Of a stretch of 64,000 nt of DNA, positions 43,982 through 53,897 are shown piece after piece (position 1 is the first letter of the stretch; each line of letters starts with the position of its first letter). The position numbers and the translations under genes were made by a program. The DNA is taken from NCBI RefSeq assembly GCF_017873815.1, contig NZ_JAGGKQ010000001.1, forward strand, positions 186,001-250,000, given 5' to 3'. Under the pieces are notes generated by a model, which saw nothing but the letters and a program-made list of their open reading frames with translations, was not told the origin of the DNA and searched no databases. Source of the stretch: Halorubrum alkaliphilum. GTDB taxonomy: Archaea > Halobacteriota > Halobacteria > Halobacteriales > Haloferacaceae.

Positions 43982-45700
43982 ATGAGTACCGACGCGCCGA
44001 GCGACGCGGAGTCCGCGGACGCCGACGCCGAGTCCGACGCGTTTGTGCGCACCTGTGAGCACCTCGTCGACCGGATCCTCGCGGGCGAGATCGACCGCGA
44101 CGACCTCGAATCCGCCAAGCTCGACGCCTGTTCCGAGTTCTCCTCGCCGAAAGTGCCGAAGAACACCGAGATACTCGATCACGCGCCGGCGGAGCACCGC
44201 GACGACGTGATCGAGGTCGTCCAACGGAAGCCCGTCAGAACTGCCTCCGGCGTCTCGCCGGTCGCGATCATGACCTCGCCGAAGCTGTGTCCGCACGGGA
44301 AGTGTCTCTACTGTCCGGGAGGGCCGGCCTCGGAGTTCTCCTCGGCGCAGTCGTACACGGGCCACGAGCCCGCCGCGGCCCGCGGGAAACAGAACGACTA
44401 CGACCCGTACGGGCAGGTGACGCTCCGGCTCGAACAGCTCCGCAAGATCGGCCACCCGGTCGACAAGGTAGAGCTGATTCTGATGGGGGGAACGATGACC
44501 GCCCGGTCACACGACTATCAGGAGTGGTTCGTCAAGCGCGCCCTCCAAGCAATGAACGACTATGATCTCGATACGGAGCCCGAACCCGCCGAGGGCGAGT
44601 CGTTTGCGCCCAACCCCGAGGAGACCGAGTTCGAGTATCTGGAGGACGTGATCGCCGAAAACGAGACGAACGCGATCCGCAACATCGGGACGACGTTCGA
44701 GACGAAACCGGACTGGTGTGACCCCGAGCAGATCGACCGGATGTTGGACTTGGGAGCCACGAAAGTCGAGGTCGGCGTCCAGACCACCTACGAGCGGATC
44801 AACCGTGAGATGCACCGGGGACACGGCAACGAGGCCTCCCGGAACGCCAACCGCCGGCTGCGCGACGCCGCGTTCAAGGTCGGCTTTCACATGATGCCCG
44901 GCCAGCCGGGGATGACGCGGGAGATGTGTATCGAAGACTTCCGGCAGCTGTTCGAGAATCCCGACTGGCGGCCCGACTACCTGAAGATCTACCCGACGCT
45001 CGTCGTCGGCGGGACGCGCGTGTACGACCGCTGGCGACGCGACGAGTTCGATCCGCTCACCAACGAGGAGGCGGCCGACGTCGTCGCCGAGGTGATGGAC
45101 CTCATTCCAAAGTACACCCGGCTCCAGCGCGTCCAGCGAGACATCCCCGCGGACTTCATCGAGGGGGGCGTCTGGAAGTCGAACCTCCGACAGCTTGCCA
45201 GCCAGCGCGCCGAGGAGAAGGGAATCGTCCAGCGCGACATCCGCGCGCGAGAGGTCGGACACAACGACGCCGACCCGGAGCCCGACGACGTCGAACTCGA
45301 TGTCACCACCTACGATGCCGGCGGCGGGACGGAACACTTCATTTCCTTCGAGGATCCCGTCCGCGATCTGCTCGTCGGGTTCTGTCGGCTTCGATTCCCG
45401 TCGTTCGCGCCCGATCAGCCCGGCGCACCCGGGACCGAAGGCGACGCGATCCGTCGCGAGTTAGAGGATGCGGCACTGATCCGCGAACTCCACGTGTACG
45501 GGACCGAGGTCGCGATCGGCGGCGACGGCGACTGGCAACATCAGGGGTACGGGACGAGACTGCTCGAACGGGCGGAGGAGCTGGCCCGCGATGCCGGCTA
45601 CCGCAAGTTGGCGATCATCTCCGGGATCGGCGCACGCGAGTACTACCGGAACAAGCTCGACTACCATCAGGACGGACCATACGTGTCGAAGCGACTGTAG
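43982..45700 (+). CDS. elp3: Elp3-type tRNA uridine(34) acetyltransferase
   Basis: A 572-residue bifunctional protein. The radical SAM part has the cluster motif CPHGKCLYC with C103, C108 and C111, and KVEVGVQTTYERI. The GNAT acetyltransferase part occupies ~residues 400-572, including RELHVYGTEVAIGGDGDWQHQGYG and ending at the acetyl-CoA binding and C-terminal KLDYHQDGPYV. Elp3 modifies tRNA wobble uridines; archaea carry it alone, without Elp1 and Elp2. The N-terminal ~20 residues are an acidic extension. Confidence 0.95.
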   Translation: MSTDAPSDAESADADAESDAFVRTCEHLVDRILAGEIDRDDLESAKLDACSEFSSPKVPKNTEILDHAPAEHRDDVIEVVQRKPVRTASGVSPVAIMTSPKLCPHGKCLYCPGGPASEFSSAQSYTGHEPAAARGKQNDYDPYGQVTLRLEQLRKIGHPVDKVELILMGGTMTARSHDYQEWFVKRALQAMNDYDLDTEPEPAEGESFAPNPEETEFEYLEDVIAENETNAIRNIGTTFETKPDWCDPEQIDRMLDLGATKVEVGVQTTYERINREMHRGHGNEASRNANRRLRDAAFKVGFHMMPGQPGMTREMCIEDFRQLFENPDWRPDYLKIYPTLVVGGTRVYDRWRRDEFDPLTNEEAADVVAEVMDLIPKYTRLQRVQRDIPADFIEGGVWKSNLRQLASQRAEEKGIVQRDIRAREVGHNDADPEPDDVELDVTTYDAGGGTEHFISFEDPVRDLLVGFCRLRFPSFAPDQPGAPGTEGDAIRRELEDAALIRELHVYGTEVAIGGDGDWQHQGYGTRLLERAEELARDAGYRKLAIISGIGAREYYRNKLDYHQDGPYVSKRL

Positions 45701-45737
45701 AGGCGTGGATAGGGAGTTTTTCATTGGGGTATCTCGA

Positions 45738-46199
45738 ATGGCCGGCATGGTCGAGGTAACTGATTCGTTGACGTGTCTGTTCACTGCTGAACTGGAGCCC
45801 GACGGCGACGGCGGATACGTGGTGTCCATCCCGAAACGCGAGGTCGAACACGGTACGGTGATACCGGGAGAGACCTATCGTGTCGCCGTGATCGATCGCG
45901 ACGGAGCCGAGGCGGACGCCGACTCCGGAGCCGCCGGGTCCGGTCCCGCAAGCGAACGGCGACCCGGCGAGGGCGGCCGTGGATCCGTGGCCGCAACCCC
46001 CAGTTCGGGTCCGCCGGTCTCGGAAGGCGAGATTCGGGACGTCACCATCGAGACGCTCGGCGACAAGGGTGACGGAATAGCGAAGATCGAGCGGGGTTAC
46101 GTCGTCATCGTTCCGGACGCGGAACTCGGCGACGAGGTGACCGTGGAGATCACGAGCGTTCGGGAGAACGTCTCGTTTGCGACCGTGATCGACGAGTGA
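45738..46199 (+). CDS. TRAM-domain protein
   Basis: A 153-residue RNA-binding-type protein. The N-terminal ~60 residues form a small beta domain (LTCLFTAELEPDGDGGYVVSIPKREVEHG). An acidic/Ser/Gly linker follows, and the C-terminal ~65 residues are a TRAM domain (VTIETLGDKGDGIAKIERGYVVIVPDAELGDEVTVEI). TRAM domains bind tRNA or other RNA. Two starts are possible, at 45738 and at the ATG of 45747; a T-rich stretch (~45716) makes the second one nearly leaderless. I keep the longer form with that caveat. Confidence 0.75.
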   Translation: MAGMVEVTDSLTCLFTAELEPDGDGGYVVSIPKREVEHGTVIPGETYRVAVIDRDGAEADADSGAAGSGPASERRPGEGGRGSVAATPSSGPPVSEGEIRDVTIETLGDKGDGIAKIERGYVVIVPDAELGDEVTVEITSVRENVSFATVIDE

Positions 46200-46218
46200 G
46201 AGACTAAGCGAGGGTCGA

Positions 46219-47301
46219 TCACGAGAACAGCGTTCCGAGGTGTTCACGCGAGAAGAACGACGACGGCTCATCCATGTGGACTCCAATCTCGCCGGATAAC
46301 GCACGGAGCCCGACCCGCTGGATCGGTTCCGGGAGCGAGTAACACGCCCGGACGGCCTTCCCGAGCCGGATCTCTCTCGCCAACTCGCCGCGCCACCCGG
46401 CCTCGTAGTCGGCGAGCGTTCCGGGATCCGCCGGATCGATCGTCGCGGCCGCGACGTCCGCGGCCCGCATCCCGTAGAGTATCCCACCCCCGGTGAACGG
46501 CTTCGTCTGGGCCGCGGCGTCGCCGATCAGGAACACCCGGTCCGTCGTCACCTCCTCCGGCGGTCCGATCGGGATCGCTCCCGAGCAGAACCGTTCGGTT
46601 GCGGCCTCGTACCCACCGGTTAATCGGTTGAAACGCGCCTTCACGTCGCCACCGGGCGGTGCCGCAAGCCCGTACTCGACGCCGGCAGCCCCCCGTGGGA
46701 TCCGCCACGCGAAGAACCGTGGGGCGGTGAGATGAACGTCGACGTAGTTCCCGTCGTCCGGATCCGGATCGAACGCGAGCACTCCGTGAAGGAGCTCTCT
46801 CGGTTCATCGATGCCGACCTCCCGTCGGACACGCGAGGTCGGGCCGTCACAGCCCGCAACCATCCGAGCCTCGACGATTTCGGTCCCGCCGCCGGCACCC
46901 CTGACCTCGACGGCGACGCAGTCCTCGCGCTCGTCGATCCCCGTGACCGTGTGGCCCTCCCGTACCTCGGCACCCGCATCGCGAGCACACCTCGCCAGCG
47001 TTCGATCGAGTTCGACTCGGTCGATGACGTTCGAGACCGGGTCGGTTTTGTAAAAATGGTGGGGACGAGAGCCCGGCCCGCCGACGTGGAATCGTGCGCC
47101 GAACACCTCGTTCTGACGTAGGTTCGCTCTCGCGTCCGCCGGAACGTACTCCCAAATGTCCGTGGAGACGTGTCCGGAACACGCGAGCGGCGTCCCGATC
47201 TCGCCCTTCTCGAAGGCGACCACGTCGTATCCCGCCTCGGCGGCCCGGCGCGCGAACCGTGACCCCGGAGGTCCGGCACCGACGACGACGAAGTCGTACA
47301 T
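46219..47301 (-). CDS. geranylgeranyl reductase family flavoprotein
   Basis: A 360-residue FAD-dependent protein. The N-terminal FAD motif is VVVGAGPPGSRFARRAAEAG, followed by CSGHVSTDIW and VIDRVELDRTLA, and the second FAD contact VFLIGDAAAQTKPFTGGGI, all typical of digeranylgeranylglycerophospholipid reductases. These saturate isoprenoid chains of archaeal membrane lipids. A TATATAAG box (47322-47329) lies about 25 bases before the ATG. Whether it acts on lipids or on another isoprenoid such as menaquinone is open. Confidence 0.88.
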   Translation of the reverse strand: MYDFVVVGAGPPGSRFARRAAEAGYDVVAFEKGEIGTPLACSGHVSTDIWEYVPADARANLRQNEVFGARFHVGGPGSRPHHFYKTDPVSNVIDRVELDRTLARCARDAGAEVREGHTVTGIDEREDCVAVEVRGAGGGTEIVEARMVAGCDGPTSRVRREVGIDEPRELLHGVLAFDPDPDDGNYVDVHLTAPRFFAWRIPRGAAGVEYGLAAPPGGDVKARFNRLTGGYEAATERFCSGAIPIGPPEEVTTDRVFLIGDAAAQTKPFTGGGILYGMRAADVAAATIDPADPGTLADYEAGWRGELAREIRLGKAVRACYSLPEPIQRVGLRALSGEIGVHMDEPSSFFSREHLGTLFS

Positions 47302-47321
47302 ACTCTACCGTACTCGCGCCC

Positions 47322-47331
47322 GATATATAAG
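47322..47331 (-). promoter_or_regulatory. TATA box of the geranylgeranyl reductase gene
   Basis: Reading on the minus strand, GCTTATATATCG lies about 25 bases before the ATG at 47301, fitting leaderless initiation. Confidence 0.6.
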
Positions 47332-47342
47332 CGGCGTACCCC

Positions 47343-49508
47343 TCAGTTCCGGCCGTCGAGCCACGAGAGCGCGGCGTCGATATCCGTCCGCGGCGGCGAG
47401 CAGGTGAACCCCTCACAGACGTAGACGGTCGGCGCGTCGTCCTCGGCGTCCCGCCCCTTCCAGATCGGTGGGGCCTCGGGGAGATCCAATCGATCGAGCC
47501 ACTCGTCGAGTCCCGCCGCGGTCGGGGGGCGAAGGGCGATCACCGAACCGGGGAGATACCGTTCCGCGAGCGTCGAGGCCCACTCGTCCGGAACGGCCTC
47601 CGCCGCGATGGTGATTTCGACGCTCCCCGACTCGAGCCGCTCGGCGGCTCGCACCAGCGACACGTGTTCGAGCGGACCCGATCGGATGCGGTCACTATGG
47701 GTCCGCACCACCGACTCCGCGACCGACTGGAACCGGTCGTCGATCCGGAACCCGTCGAGGATCGCGAGCGTGTCGGCCGCAACACCGAGGCTGGACGGGG
47801 TCGATCGGTCGGCAAACTCCTGTGGACGCGCGAACAGGGTTCCGTTGGCGTCGGCCGATTCCGCTCCGGGCTCCCGAGTGAAGTAGATCGTTCCGGCGTC
47901 CGCATCGTAGAACTCCGAAACCAATCCGTCGGCCAACTCTAGGGCGAACGCCAACGCCTCGACGTCGCCCGTGGCGGCGTACACGTCGAACGCGCCGCGC
48001 GCGAGGAACGCGTAGTCGTCGAGGTAGCCCGGGCCGGCGACGTCGCCGTCGATCCACCGCCTGTCCAGCCGTCCCGTTTCCGGATCGTACAGCCGCTCCC
48101 GACAGAACTCGAGCGCGTCGACGGCGAGGTCGGCGTACGTCTCGCCGAGAACCGGTCCGGCGGCCGCGAACGCGGATATCGCCCGGCCGTTCCACGCTGC
48201 CAGTACCTTCTCGTCGCGGGGCGGTCGAGAGCGGTCCTCACGAGCGTCGAACAGGGCGACCCGCGCCTCTGCCAGCCTCTCCTCGATGTCCTCGATCGAG
48301 AACCCGTGTTCCTCCGCGATCGAGGCGACGTCGGCGGCGAGCGTCGGTATCGTCGTCCCGCGTTCGAAGTTTCCGCCGGACCGGATCCCGTACCGCGCTC
48401 GCGCCATCGACGCCGCGGGCTCGTCGAGGACGGCGTCCACCTCCTCGGGCGTCCACGCGTAGAACGCGCCCTCGACGCGTTCGTCGGGGTCGTCGCCGCC
48501 GCGCCCGCTGGGCTGTCGGCTCCGCGCGTCGAGGGTGCTGAAGAACCCCCCCTCTGGGTGGCGGAGCTCCCGTTCGAGGAACGTCAGCGACTCGGACGCG
48601 GTTCGAGCGTAGCGCGGATCACCGGTGAGCCGAAACCCGTCGAGGTAGACCATCGGAAGCTCGGCGTTGTCGTACAGCATCTTCTCGAAGTGCGGGATCG
48701 TCCATGAGCGATCGACCGCGTATCGGTGGAATCCGCCACCGATCTGGTCGTACATTCCACCGGACGCCATTCCGTCCAGCGTACGCGTCGCCGCATCGAG
48801 GAGGTCTCCGCGGCCGCTTCGAGCGGCCGCTCGCAACAGCAGATCGACTCGTCCCGGCATCGGGAACTTCGGGCCGCTCGTCCCGAACCCGCCGTGTTCT
48901 CCGTCCGTGCTCCGCATCGCGGCCGCGGCCGCCTCGTCGAGGAGCCCCGGCTCCGGGGACTCCGATGAGGGCCCCGGAGTCGACTCCAACTCGTCGCGCG
49001 CGCTCGTCGCCCACTGTTCGGCGCGGTTCTCCATCTCCGCGCGCTGTTCCGGATCTCTCCACGAATCGGCGATCCGTCGACAGAGCCCCGGGAAGGAGGG
49101 TCGGTTTCCGCGCGACTCCGGCGGGAAGTACGTCCCCACGTAGAACGGTTTTCCGTCCGGGGTACACCACGCCGAGAGGGGCCACCCCCCGCCGCCGGTG
49201 ACCAGTTGTGAGACTGTCATGAAGGTGCTGTCGACGTCGGGACGCTCCTCGCGGTCGACTTTCACCGGGACGAACGACTCGTTGAGCAGTGTCGCCGTCT
49301 CCTCGTCGGCGAAACTCTCCTCTGCCATCACATGACACCAGTGACACGACGAGTAGCCGATGGAGACGAACACGGGCACGTCGTGTTCGCGCGCCAACTC
49401 GAACGCCTCCTCGCCCCACGGCTGCCAATTGACCGGGTTGTCGGCGTGTTGTTGTAGGTACGGACTCGGCTCGTCGTCGAGCCGGTTCCGTTCCGTCGGC
49501 TGTGACAT
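47343..49508 (-). CDS. DUF255 thioredoxin-like protein (YyaL/SSP411 family)
   Basis: A 721-residue soluble protein. The N-terminal DUF255 thioredoxin-fold domain contains the family opening [16 protein letters not shown] and the CHWCHVM motif with cysteines C55 and C58. A long (alpha/alpha)6-barrel domain follows, with [37 protein letters not shown] and [13 protein letters not shown], typical of cellobiose-2-epimerase-like folds. It resembles the SSP411 family; the biochemical role in any organism is unsettled. Confidence 0.92.
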   Translation of the reverse strand: MSQPTERNRLDDEPSPYLQQHADNPVNWQPWGEEAFELAREHDVPVFVSIGYSSCHWCHVMAEESFADEETATLLNESFVPVKVDREERPDVDSTFMTVSQLVTGGGGWPLSAWCTPDGKPFYVGTYFPPESRGNRPSFPGLCRRIADSWRDPEQRAEMENRAEQWATSARDELESTPGPSSESPEPGLLDEAAAAAMRSTDGEHGGFGTSGPKFPMPGRVDLLLRAAARSGRGDLLDAATRTLDGMASGGMYDQIGGGFHRYAVDRSWTIPHFEKMLYDNAELPMVYLDGFRLTGDPRYARTASESLTFLERELRHPEGGFFSTLDARSRQPSGRGGDDPDERVEGAFYAWTPEEVDAVLDEPAASMARARYGIRSGGNFERGTTIPTLAADVASIAEEHGFSIEDIEERLAEARVALFDAREDRSRPPRDEKVLAAWNGRAISAFAAAGPVLGETYADLAVDALEFCRERLYDPETGRLDRRWIDGDVAGPGYLDDYAFLARGAFDVYAATGDVEALAFALELADGLVSEFYDADAGTIYFTREPGAESADANGTLFARPQEFADRSTPSSLGVAADTLAILDGFRIDDRFQSVAESVVRTHSDRIRSGPLEHVSLVRAAERLESGSVEITIAAEAVPDEWASTLAERYLPGSVIALRPPTAAGLDEWLDRLDLPEAPPIWKGRDAEDDAPTVYVCEGFTCSPPRTDIDAALSWLDGRN

Positions 49509-49670
49509 GGCCTCCGTTCGCCTGCGGGCCGGAAAAACCCCGCTACACGGGACGGCGATATCGGCCGATGCGACGACGCAACGAGACTCCGGAAGCGGCC
49601 GCGGGCCGAGCGACCGGGGTGTTTAAATATGATCCATAGAGCTGGATCAATTGCCCGGGTGAGAGGGTAA

Positions 49671-49679
49671 GGTTTACAC
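49671..49679 (+). promoter_or_regulatory. possible purD promoter
   Basis: A GGTTTACAC sequence about 28 bases before the purD ATG could serve as TATA box for a leaderless message. A second TTTAAATAT at about 49621-49629 could start a message with a ~50-base leader. The first resembles the right arm of the purS palindrome (CGGTTTTTACACA). Confidence 0.4.
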
Positions 49680-49702
49680 TGGTATGCGGGAATCCGTCGC
49701 TC

Positions 49703-50986
49703 ATGACGGAGACCGTACTCCTCGTCGGCGGCGGCGGACGCGAACATGCCATCGCCCGCGCGATCGCCGACGACTGTGTCCTGTACGCCTGCGCGAGCAA
49801 CCGAAACCCCGGGATCCGACGACTCGCCGACGGGTTCGAGACGGTCGACGAGACGGACGCCGACGGGATCGTCGCGTTCGCAACCGATATCGGCGCGGAC
49901 CTGGCGGTCATCGGGCCCGAATCAGCGCTGGAGGCCGGCGTCGCCGACGCGCTCGACGATGCGGGCGTGTACGCCTTCGGCCCGCGCTCCGACGAGGCAC
50001 GGCTGGAGACGGACAAGGCGTACCAGCGCCGGTTCATGCGCGAGGCCGACGTTCCCGGCTGTCCCGATTTCGAGGTGTTCGACGACATGGCGGCCGCCTG
50101 CGCGTACATCGACGAGTACGACGGCGACCTCGCGGTGAAACCCGTGGGCCTCACCGGCGGCAAGGGCGTGAAGGTGATCGGTGACCAGGTCACGAGCGAG
50201 GAGGCGAAGGCGTACCTGCGGAACTCGGAGTACGATCGGGTCGTCCTCGAGGAGCGATTGGTCGGCGAGGAGTTCACGATCCAGGCGTTCGTCGCCGGCG
50301 GCGAGTTCCGGGCGACGCCCGCCGTTCAGGACCACAAGCGAGCCTACGAGGGCGACGAGGGACCGAACACCGGCGGGATGGGGTCATACTCCGACACGGG
50401 GCCGTCGCTCCCGTTCATGGAGTCGGGCGACTACGACGCCGCACTCGACGTGCTCGACGCGGTCGTCGACGCGCTCCCGGAGTACAAGGGGGTTCTCTAC
50501 GGCCAGTTCATGCTCACGGCGGACGGGCCGAAGGTCGTCGAGTTCAACGCCCGGTTCGGCGATCCCGAGGCGATGAACACGCTGCCGGTTCTGGAGACGC
50601 CGTTCCTCGACGTGCTGGTCGCCGCGCGGAACGGCGAGTCGCTGCCCGAACTCACGTTCTCCGGCGAGGCGACGGTGTGTAAGTACGCGGTTCCGGAGGG
50701 ATATCCCACGGATCCGGACTCGGGGGCGCGGATCGCCGTCGACGAGGAGAGCGTCGGCGACGCGCTTCTCTACTACGCGAGCGTCGACGAGCGCGAGGGC
50801 GGACTATATACGACGACGTCGCGCTCGTTCGCGGTCGTCGGCCGCGGCGACTCCATCGCCGCCGCGGAGGCGCAGGCGGACGCGGCGCTGTCGGCCGCCG
50901 GCGACCGCGTTCGGATCCGCCATGACATCGGGAAGCCGGATCTGCTCGATCGACGAGTCGAACACATGGACAAGATCCGTAACTGA
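49703..50986 (+). CDS. purD: phosphoribosylamine-glycine ligase
   Basis: A 427-residue ATP-grasp enzyme of purine synthesis that joins phosphoribosylamine and glycine. It begins ETVLLVGGGGREHAIARAIAD, then has KPVGLTGGKGVKV, the ATP-grasp lysine region, NTGGMGSYSDTG, and FNARFGDPEAM near residue 280, which binds Mg-ATP. Full length and intact. It stands alone and is preceded by two possible promoters. Confidence 0.96.
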   Translation: MTETVLLVGGGGREHAIARAIADDCVLYACASNRNPGIRRLADGFETVDETDADGIVAFATDIGADLAVIGPESALEAGVADALDDAGVYAFGPRSDEARLETDKAYQRRFMREADVPGCPDFEVFDDMAAACAYIDEYDGDLAVKPVGLTGGKGVKVIGDQVTSEEAKAYLRNSEYDRVVLEERLVGEEFTIQAFVAGGEFRATPAVQDHKRAYEGDEGPNTGGMGSYSDTGPSLPFMESGDYDAALDVLDAVVDALPEYKGVLYGQFMLTADGPKVVEFNARFGDPEAMNTLPVLETPFLDVLVAARNGESLPELTFSGEATVCKYAVPEGYPTDPDSGARIAVDEESVGDALLYYASVDEREGGLYTTTSRSFAVVGRGDSIAAAEAQADAALSAAGDRVRIRHDIGKPDLLDRRVEHMDKIRN

Positions 50987-51210
50987 GCGGGACCGAAACA
51001 TCGCCCTGACGCGCGAGGTATGGCTCGCGGTATGAGTGGCGCGAACAGCGAACAGGCGGTCCGCTCCCTCCTCACGGCGGTGGACCGCACACCCGCCTCG
51101 GCCGACCGTGAGCTCTCGTCGCTCGCAACGGTGGTGGGCGCGGGTTGCGATTTGAACCACGGGGCCGCAACCGAGATCCGATCGGTTCCACGTCAACGAC
51201 GGTGAGCGGC

Positions 51211-51217
51211 ACTTATA
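51211..51217 (+). promoter_or_regulatory. TATA box of the acyltransferase gene
   Basis: CACTTATAG lies about 26 bases before the GTG at 51241. This spacing supports GTG as the true start of a leaderless message. Confidence 0.55.
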
Positions 51218-51240
51218 GTCCACCACGTCAACTATCCGCC

Positions 51241-51837
51241 GTGAGCGACGAGGGAACCGGCGGCGACGGGCGAAAACGGGATCGACGCGATCGACTGGAG
51301 CGACACCACACCGGCGGGGTTCGGAACTCGCTGTGGTCGTGGCCCGACGCGAAGTCGCCGCTCGCGGTCGTCCGAAACTACGTGGCGATCTCGCTGGCGC
51401 GCGTGAGTCCGAGCCTCCGACTCAAGAACTGGCTGCTCTCGCGGATCGGCGTGACCGTCGGATCGGGGGTTTCGTGGGGGCTCGAATCGACGCCCGACGT
51501 GTTCTGGCCCGAACGGATCACTGTCGGCAGCGACGCGATCATCGGGTACGACGCCACCCTGTTGTGCCACGAGTTCCTCCAGGACGAGTACCGGCTCGGC
51601 GACATCGTTATCGAGGACCGGGCGATGGTCGGGGCGGGAGCGATCGTCCTTCCGGGCGTCACGGTCGGCGAGGAGGCACGAGTCGCCGCCAACTCACTCG
51701 TCGTCGAGGACGTCCCGCCGCGGACGACCGTCGCCGGCGTGCCCGCCGAGGTCGTCTCGCGGGCGGACGCCGCCGAGAATGACATCGACGACGATGTCGA
51801 AAGCGACGCCACGGGCGACGCATCCGCCCCGGAGTAG
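51241..51837 (+). CDS. hexapeptide-repeat (left-handed beta-helix) acyltransferase
   Basis: A 198-residue protein starting at GTG. The N-terminal ~60 residues are charged. The LbH hexapeptide repeats run over ~80-170 (IGVTVGSGVSWG, ITVGSDAIIGYDATLL, DIVIEDRAMVGAGAIVLPGV and VTVGEEARVAANSLV), and the catalytic His may be in LCHEFLQ. The end, RTTVAGVPAEVV, matches maltose/galactoside O-acetyltransferases. Substrate unknown; the acidic C-terminal tail is disordered. purD lies ~250 bases upstream, but no linkage is implied. Confidence 0.85.
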   Translation: MSDEGTGGDGRKRDRRDRLERHHTGGVRNSLWSWPDAKSPLAVVRNYVAISLARVSPSLRLKNWLLSRIGVTVGSGVSWGLESTPDVFWPERITVGSDAIIGYDATLLCHEFLQDEYRLGDIVIEDRAMVGAGAIVLPGVTVGEEARVAANSLVVEDVPPRTTVAGVPAEVVSRADAAENDIDDDVESDATGDASAPE

Positions 51838-51846
51838 GCGCTCCGA

Positions 51847-52203
51847 TCAGCTCTCGGATGTGGCGTCGTCCGCGGACGCGGATCCGTCGTCTTCGGGAGC
51901 GGTTTCGTCCGCGTCGTCGTCGCTCTCGTCACCGTCGCTCTCGTCGGCTTCGCCCTCTGCTTCCGTAATGTGCGCCTCGGTGCTGACGCTGTCGAGATCG
52001 ACGCCGACCTCCTCGGCGACCGCGTCCATGACGGCCCGCTGTTCGGCCATCTCGTTTTCGAGCGCTTGGACGCGGTCGGCGGTGTCCGTCACCGTTTCCT
52101 GTGTCTCCTTGACCTCTTCGAGGAGCTCGTTCATCTTCTGGTACGTCCGTTCCGCCTTGTCCGCGAGCTGCTGGATGCGTTTTGCCGTGTCGCCGAATCC
52201 CAT
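51847..52203 (-). CDS. small coiled-coil protein (DUF5798-like)
   Basis: A 118-residue protein. Residues ~1-70 form a coiled coil (GDTAKRIQQLADKAERTYQKMN, EVKETQETVTDTADRVQALENEM), and the rest is an acidic disordered tail. It resembles the haloarchaeal DUF5798 group. A role as scaffold or chaperone-like partner is only a guess. It is divergent from surE. Confidence 0.65.
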   Translation of the reverse strand: MGFGDTAKRIQQLADKAERTYQKMNELLEEVKETQETVTDTADRVQALENEMAEQRAVMDAVAEEVGVDLDSVSTEAHITEAEGEADESDGDESDDDADETAPEDDGSASADDATSES

Positions 52204-52308
52204 ACAGCCACCGTCGTCCCGACCCTACCTGTGCCTTTCCGTTCGCGTCGAGGATCTGCGAAGTTGTCTCGACGACGGACTTTTGCCCGGACCCGGCAAG
52301 GACGATAC

Positions 52309-53148
52309 ATGAGTGTCGACCGGATCCTGTTGACGAACGACGACGGCATCGACGCCGTGGGGTTGCGAGCGATGTACGACGCCCTCTCGGCGGAGTACGA
52401 GGTCGTAACGGTCGCGCCGACCGGCGACCGCTCCTCGATCGGACGCGCCCTCTCCGACGAGGTCGACGTGGCGAGTCACGAACTTGGATATGCGGTTGAC
52501 GGGACTCCCGTCGACTGCGTCGTCGCCGGACTGGACGAGCTCGTCCCCGACGCTGACTGTGTCGTCGCCGGCTGTAACAAGGGTGCGAACCTCGGATCGT
52601 ACGTTCTCGGCCGGTCAGGGACGGTCTCCGCGGCCGTGGAGGCCGCCTTCTTCGACGTTCCCGCGGTCGCAGCGTCGATGTACGTGCCCGGGGATCACCC
52701 CGGTTGGCGACAGCGGGAACTACGGCCGGAGCGATTCGACAACGCCGTGCTCGCGACACGGTACCTCGTCAACGCTGCGTTCGACGCGGACGTGTTCGAG
52801 ACCGCGGACTACCTGAACGTGAACGCGCCGATGGCGGACGACGGCGAGACGGGGGCTGGCGCTCCGATGCGAGCCACGACGCCGTCCGACTGGTACGGGA
52901 TGACCGCCGATCACCGGGAGGGTGACGAAGCGCCGGACGGGAGCCGCCGGATCGGGTTCGACGATCCGATCTGGGGTCGCATGACGCCCGAAGCAGTTCC
53001 GGACGAGGTGGGAACCGACCGGCGGGCAGTCGTCGACGGGGAAGTGTCCGTCTCGCCGCTGACGGTCCCGCACGGCACGGACGAGAACGGGACTCTCGGC
53101 GAGCTCGTTGAGCGATACGACGGAAACGGCAGGATACCCGGAAGGTGA
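52309..53148 (+). CDS. surE: 5'-nucleotidase SurE
   Basis: A 279-residue phosphatase of the SurE family. It begins RILLTNDDGIDAVGLRAMYDAL with metal-binding Asp11-Asp12, contains VTVAPTGDRSSIGRALS and CNKGANLGSYVLGRSGTVSAAVEAAF, and hydrolyses nucleoside 5'-monophosphates and short polyphosphates. Full length is slightly longer than bacterial SurE because of an acidic insertion around residues 185-220. The ATG at 52309 is directly before the conserved motif. The downstream grpE gene converges on it. Confidence 0.93.
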   Translation: MSVDRILLTNDDGIDAVGLRAMYDALSAEYEVVTVAPTGDRSSIGRALSDEVDVASHELGYAVDGTPVDCVVAGLDELVPDADCVVAGCNKGANLGSYVLGRSGTVSAAVEAAFFDVPAVAASMYVPGDHPGWRQRELRPERFDNAVLATRYLVNAAFDADVFETADYLNVNAPMADDGETGAGAPMRATTPSDWYGMTADHREGDEAPDGSRRIGFDDPIWGRMTPEAVPDEVGTDRRAVVDGEVSVSPLTVPHGTDENGTLGELVERYDGNGRIPGR

Positions 53149-53161
53149 TGGGAAGGGACCG

Positions 53162-53806
53162 CTACTCGTCGCCCGCGCTGACGGTGACTTGTGCCTCGGT
53201 GATGACGCGGTCACCCATCTCGTAGCCGGGTTCGTACACCTCGTGGACGGTTCCCTCGGGTTGGTCGCTCTCGACTCGAAGCATCACTTGGTGGCGCGCC
53301 GGGTCGACCTCGCTTCCGGGGTCGGGATCGATCGGATCGACGCCCTCGTCGGCGAGCACCTCGTCGAACTTCTCCAGCGTCGACTCCACGCCCGGTCGGA
53401 GGTCGCTTCCTGCCTCCTGATCGAGGGCTCTGAGGAGGTCGTTCCTGACGGGGGCGATCCGCTCGACGAGAGCCTCGGAGGCGCGCTCGCGGATCTCGTC
53501 GCGCTTGCGCTTGGCGCGTTCCTTGTAGTTGCTGAAGTCGGCTCGGACTCGTGCGAGCTTGCTTGTCAGTTCGTCGACTTCCTCGCGTCGCTCGTCGAGC
53601 TCCGTCTCCAATTCCGCCACCTCGTCGGCGAGCTCCGCGTCGTAGTCTGCCACGCGGTCGGCGAGGTCGGAGGGCTCCGCGGTCGTGTTCTCATCTTCGC
53701 TGGATTCGGTCGCCTCGGCCGCGTCGGCGGCACCCGCCGCGTCAGTGGTCTCCACCGCGTCGTCCGACTCCGGAGTCTCGACCTCGACGGCGTCGTCGTC
53801 GCTCAT
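53162..53806 (-). CDS. grpE: nucleotide exchange factor GrpE
   Basis: A 214-residue co-chaperone of DnaK. The first ~50 residues are acidic and disordered. A coiled coil follows (EVAELETELDERREEVDELTSKLARVRADFSNYKERAKR), then the beta domain with GTVHEVYEPGYEMGDRVITEAQVTVS. dnaK is not in the window. It converges on surE, with a 13-base gap. Confidence 0.92.
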   Translation of the reverse strand: MSDDDAVEVETPESDDAVETTDAAGAADAAEATESSEDENTTAEPSDLADRVADYDAELADEVAELETELDERREEVDELTSKLARVRADFSNYKERAKRKRDEIRERASEALVERIAPVRNDLLRALDQEAGSDLRPGVESTLEKFDEVLADEGVDPIDPDPGSEVDPARHQVMLRVESDQPEGTVHEVYEPGYEMGDRVITEAQVTVSAGDE

Positions 53807-53897
53807 GTCCGATCGAAGTCCGCCGGCGCGTATAAGCGTTGTAGAACGCGGTCGCGAGTTGCCGGGTTACTTATTCCGCCCGACCGTACCGCCGGCA

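Noticed and set aside
51130-51175. Possible tRNA 3' remnant between purD and the acyltransferase gene (GATTTGAACCAC with CGCGCCCACCA on the minus strand)
   Set aside because: Only the GGTTCAAATC core fits; four of the five T-stem pairs fail and no acceptor partner exists. The stretch is better explained by a GGTTGCG/CGCAACC hairpin.
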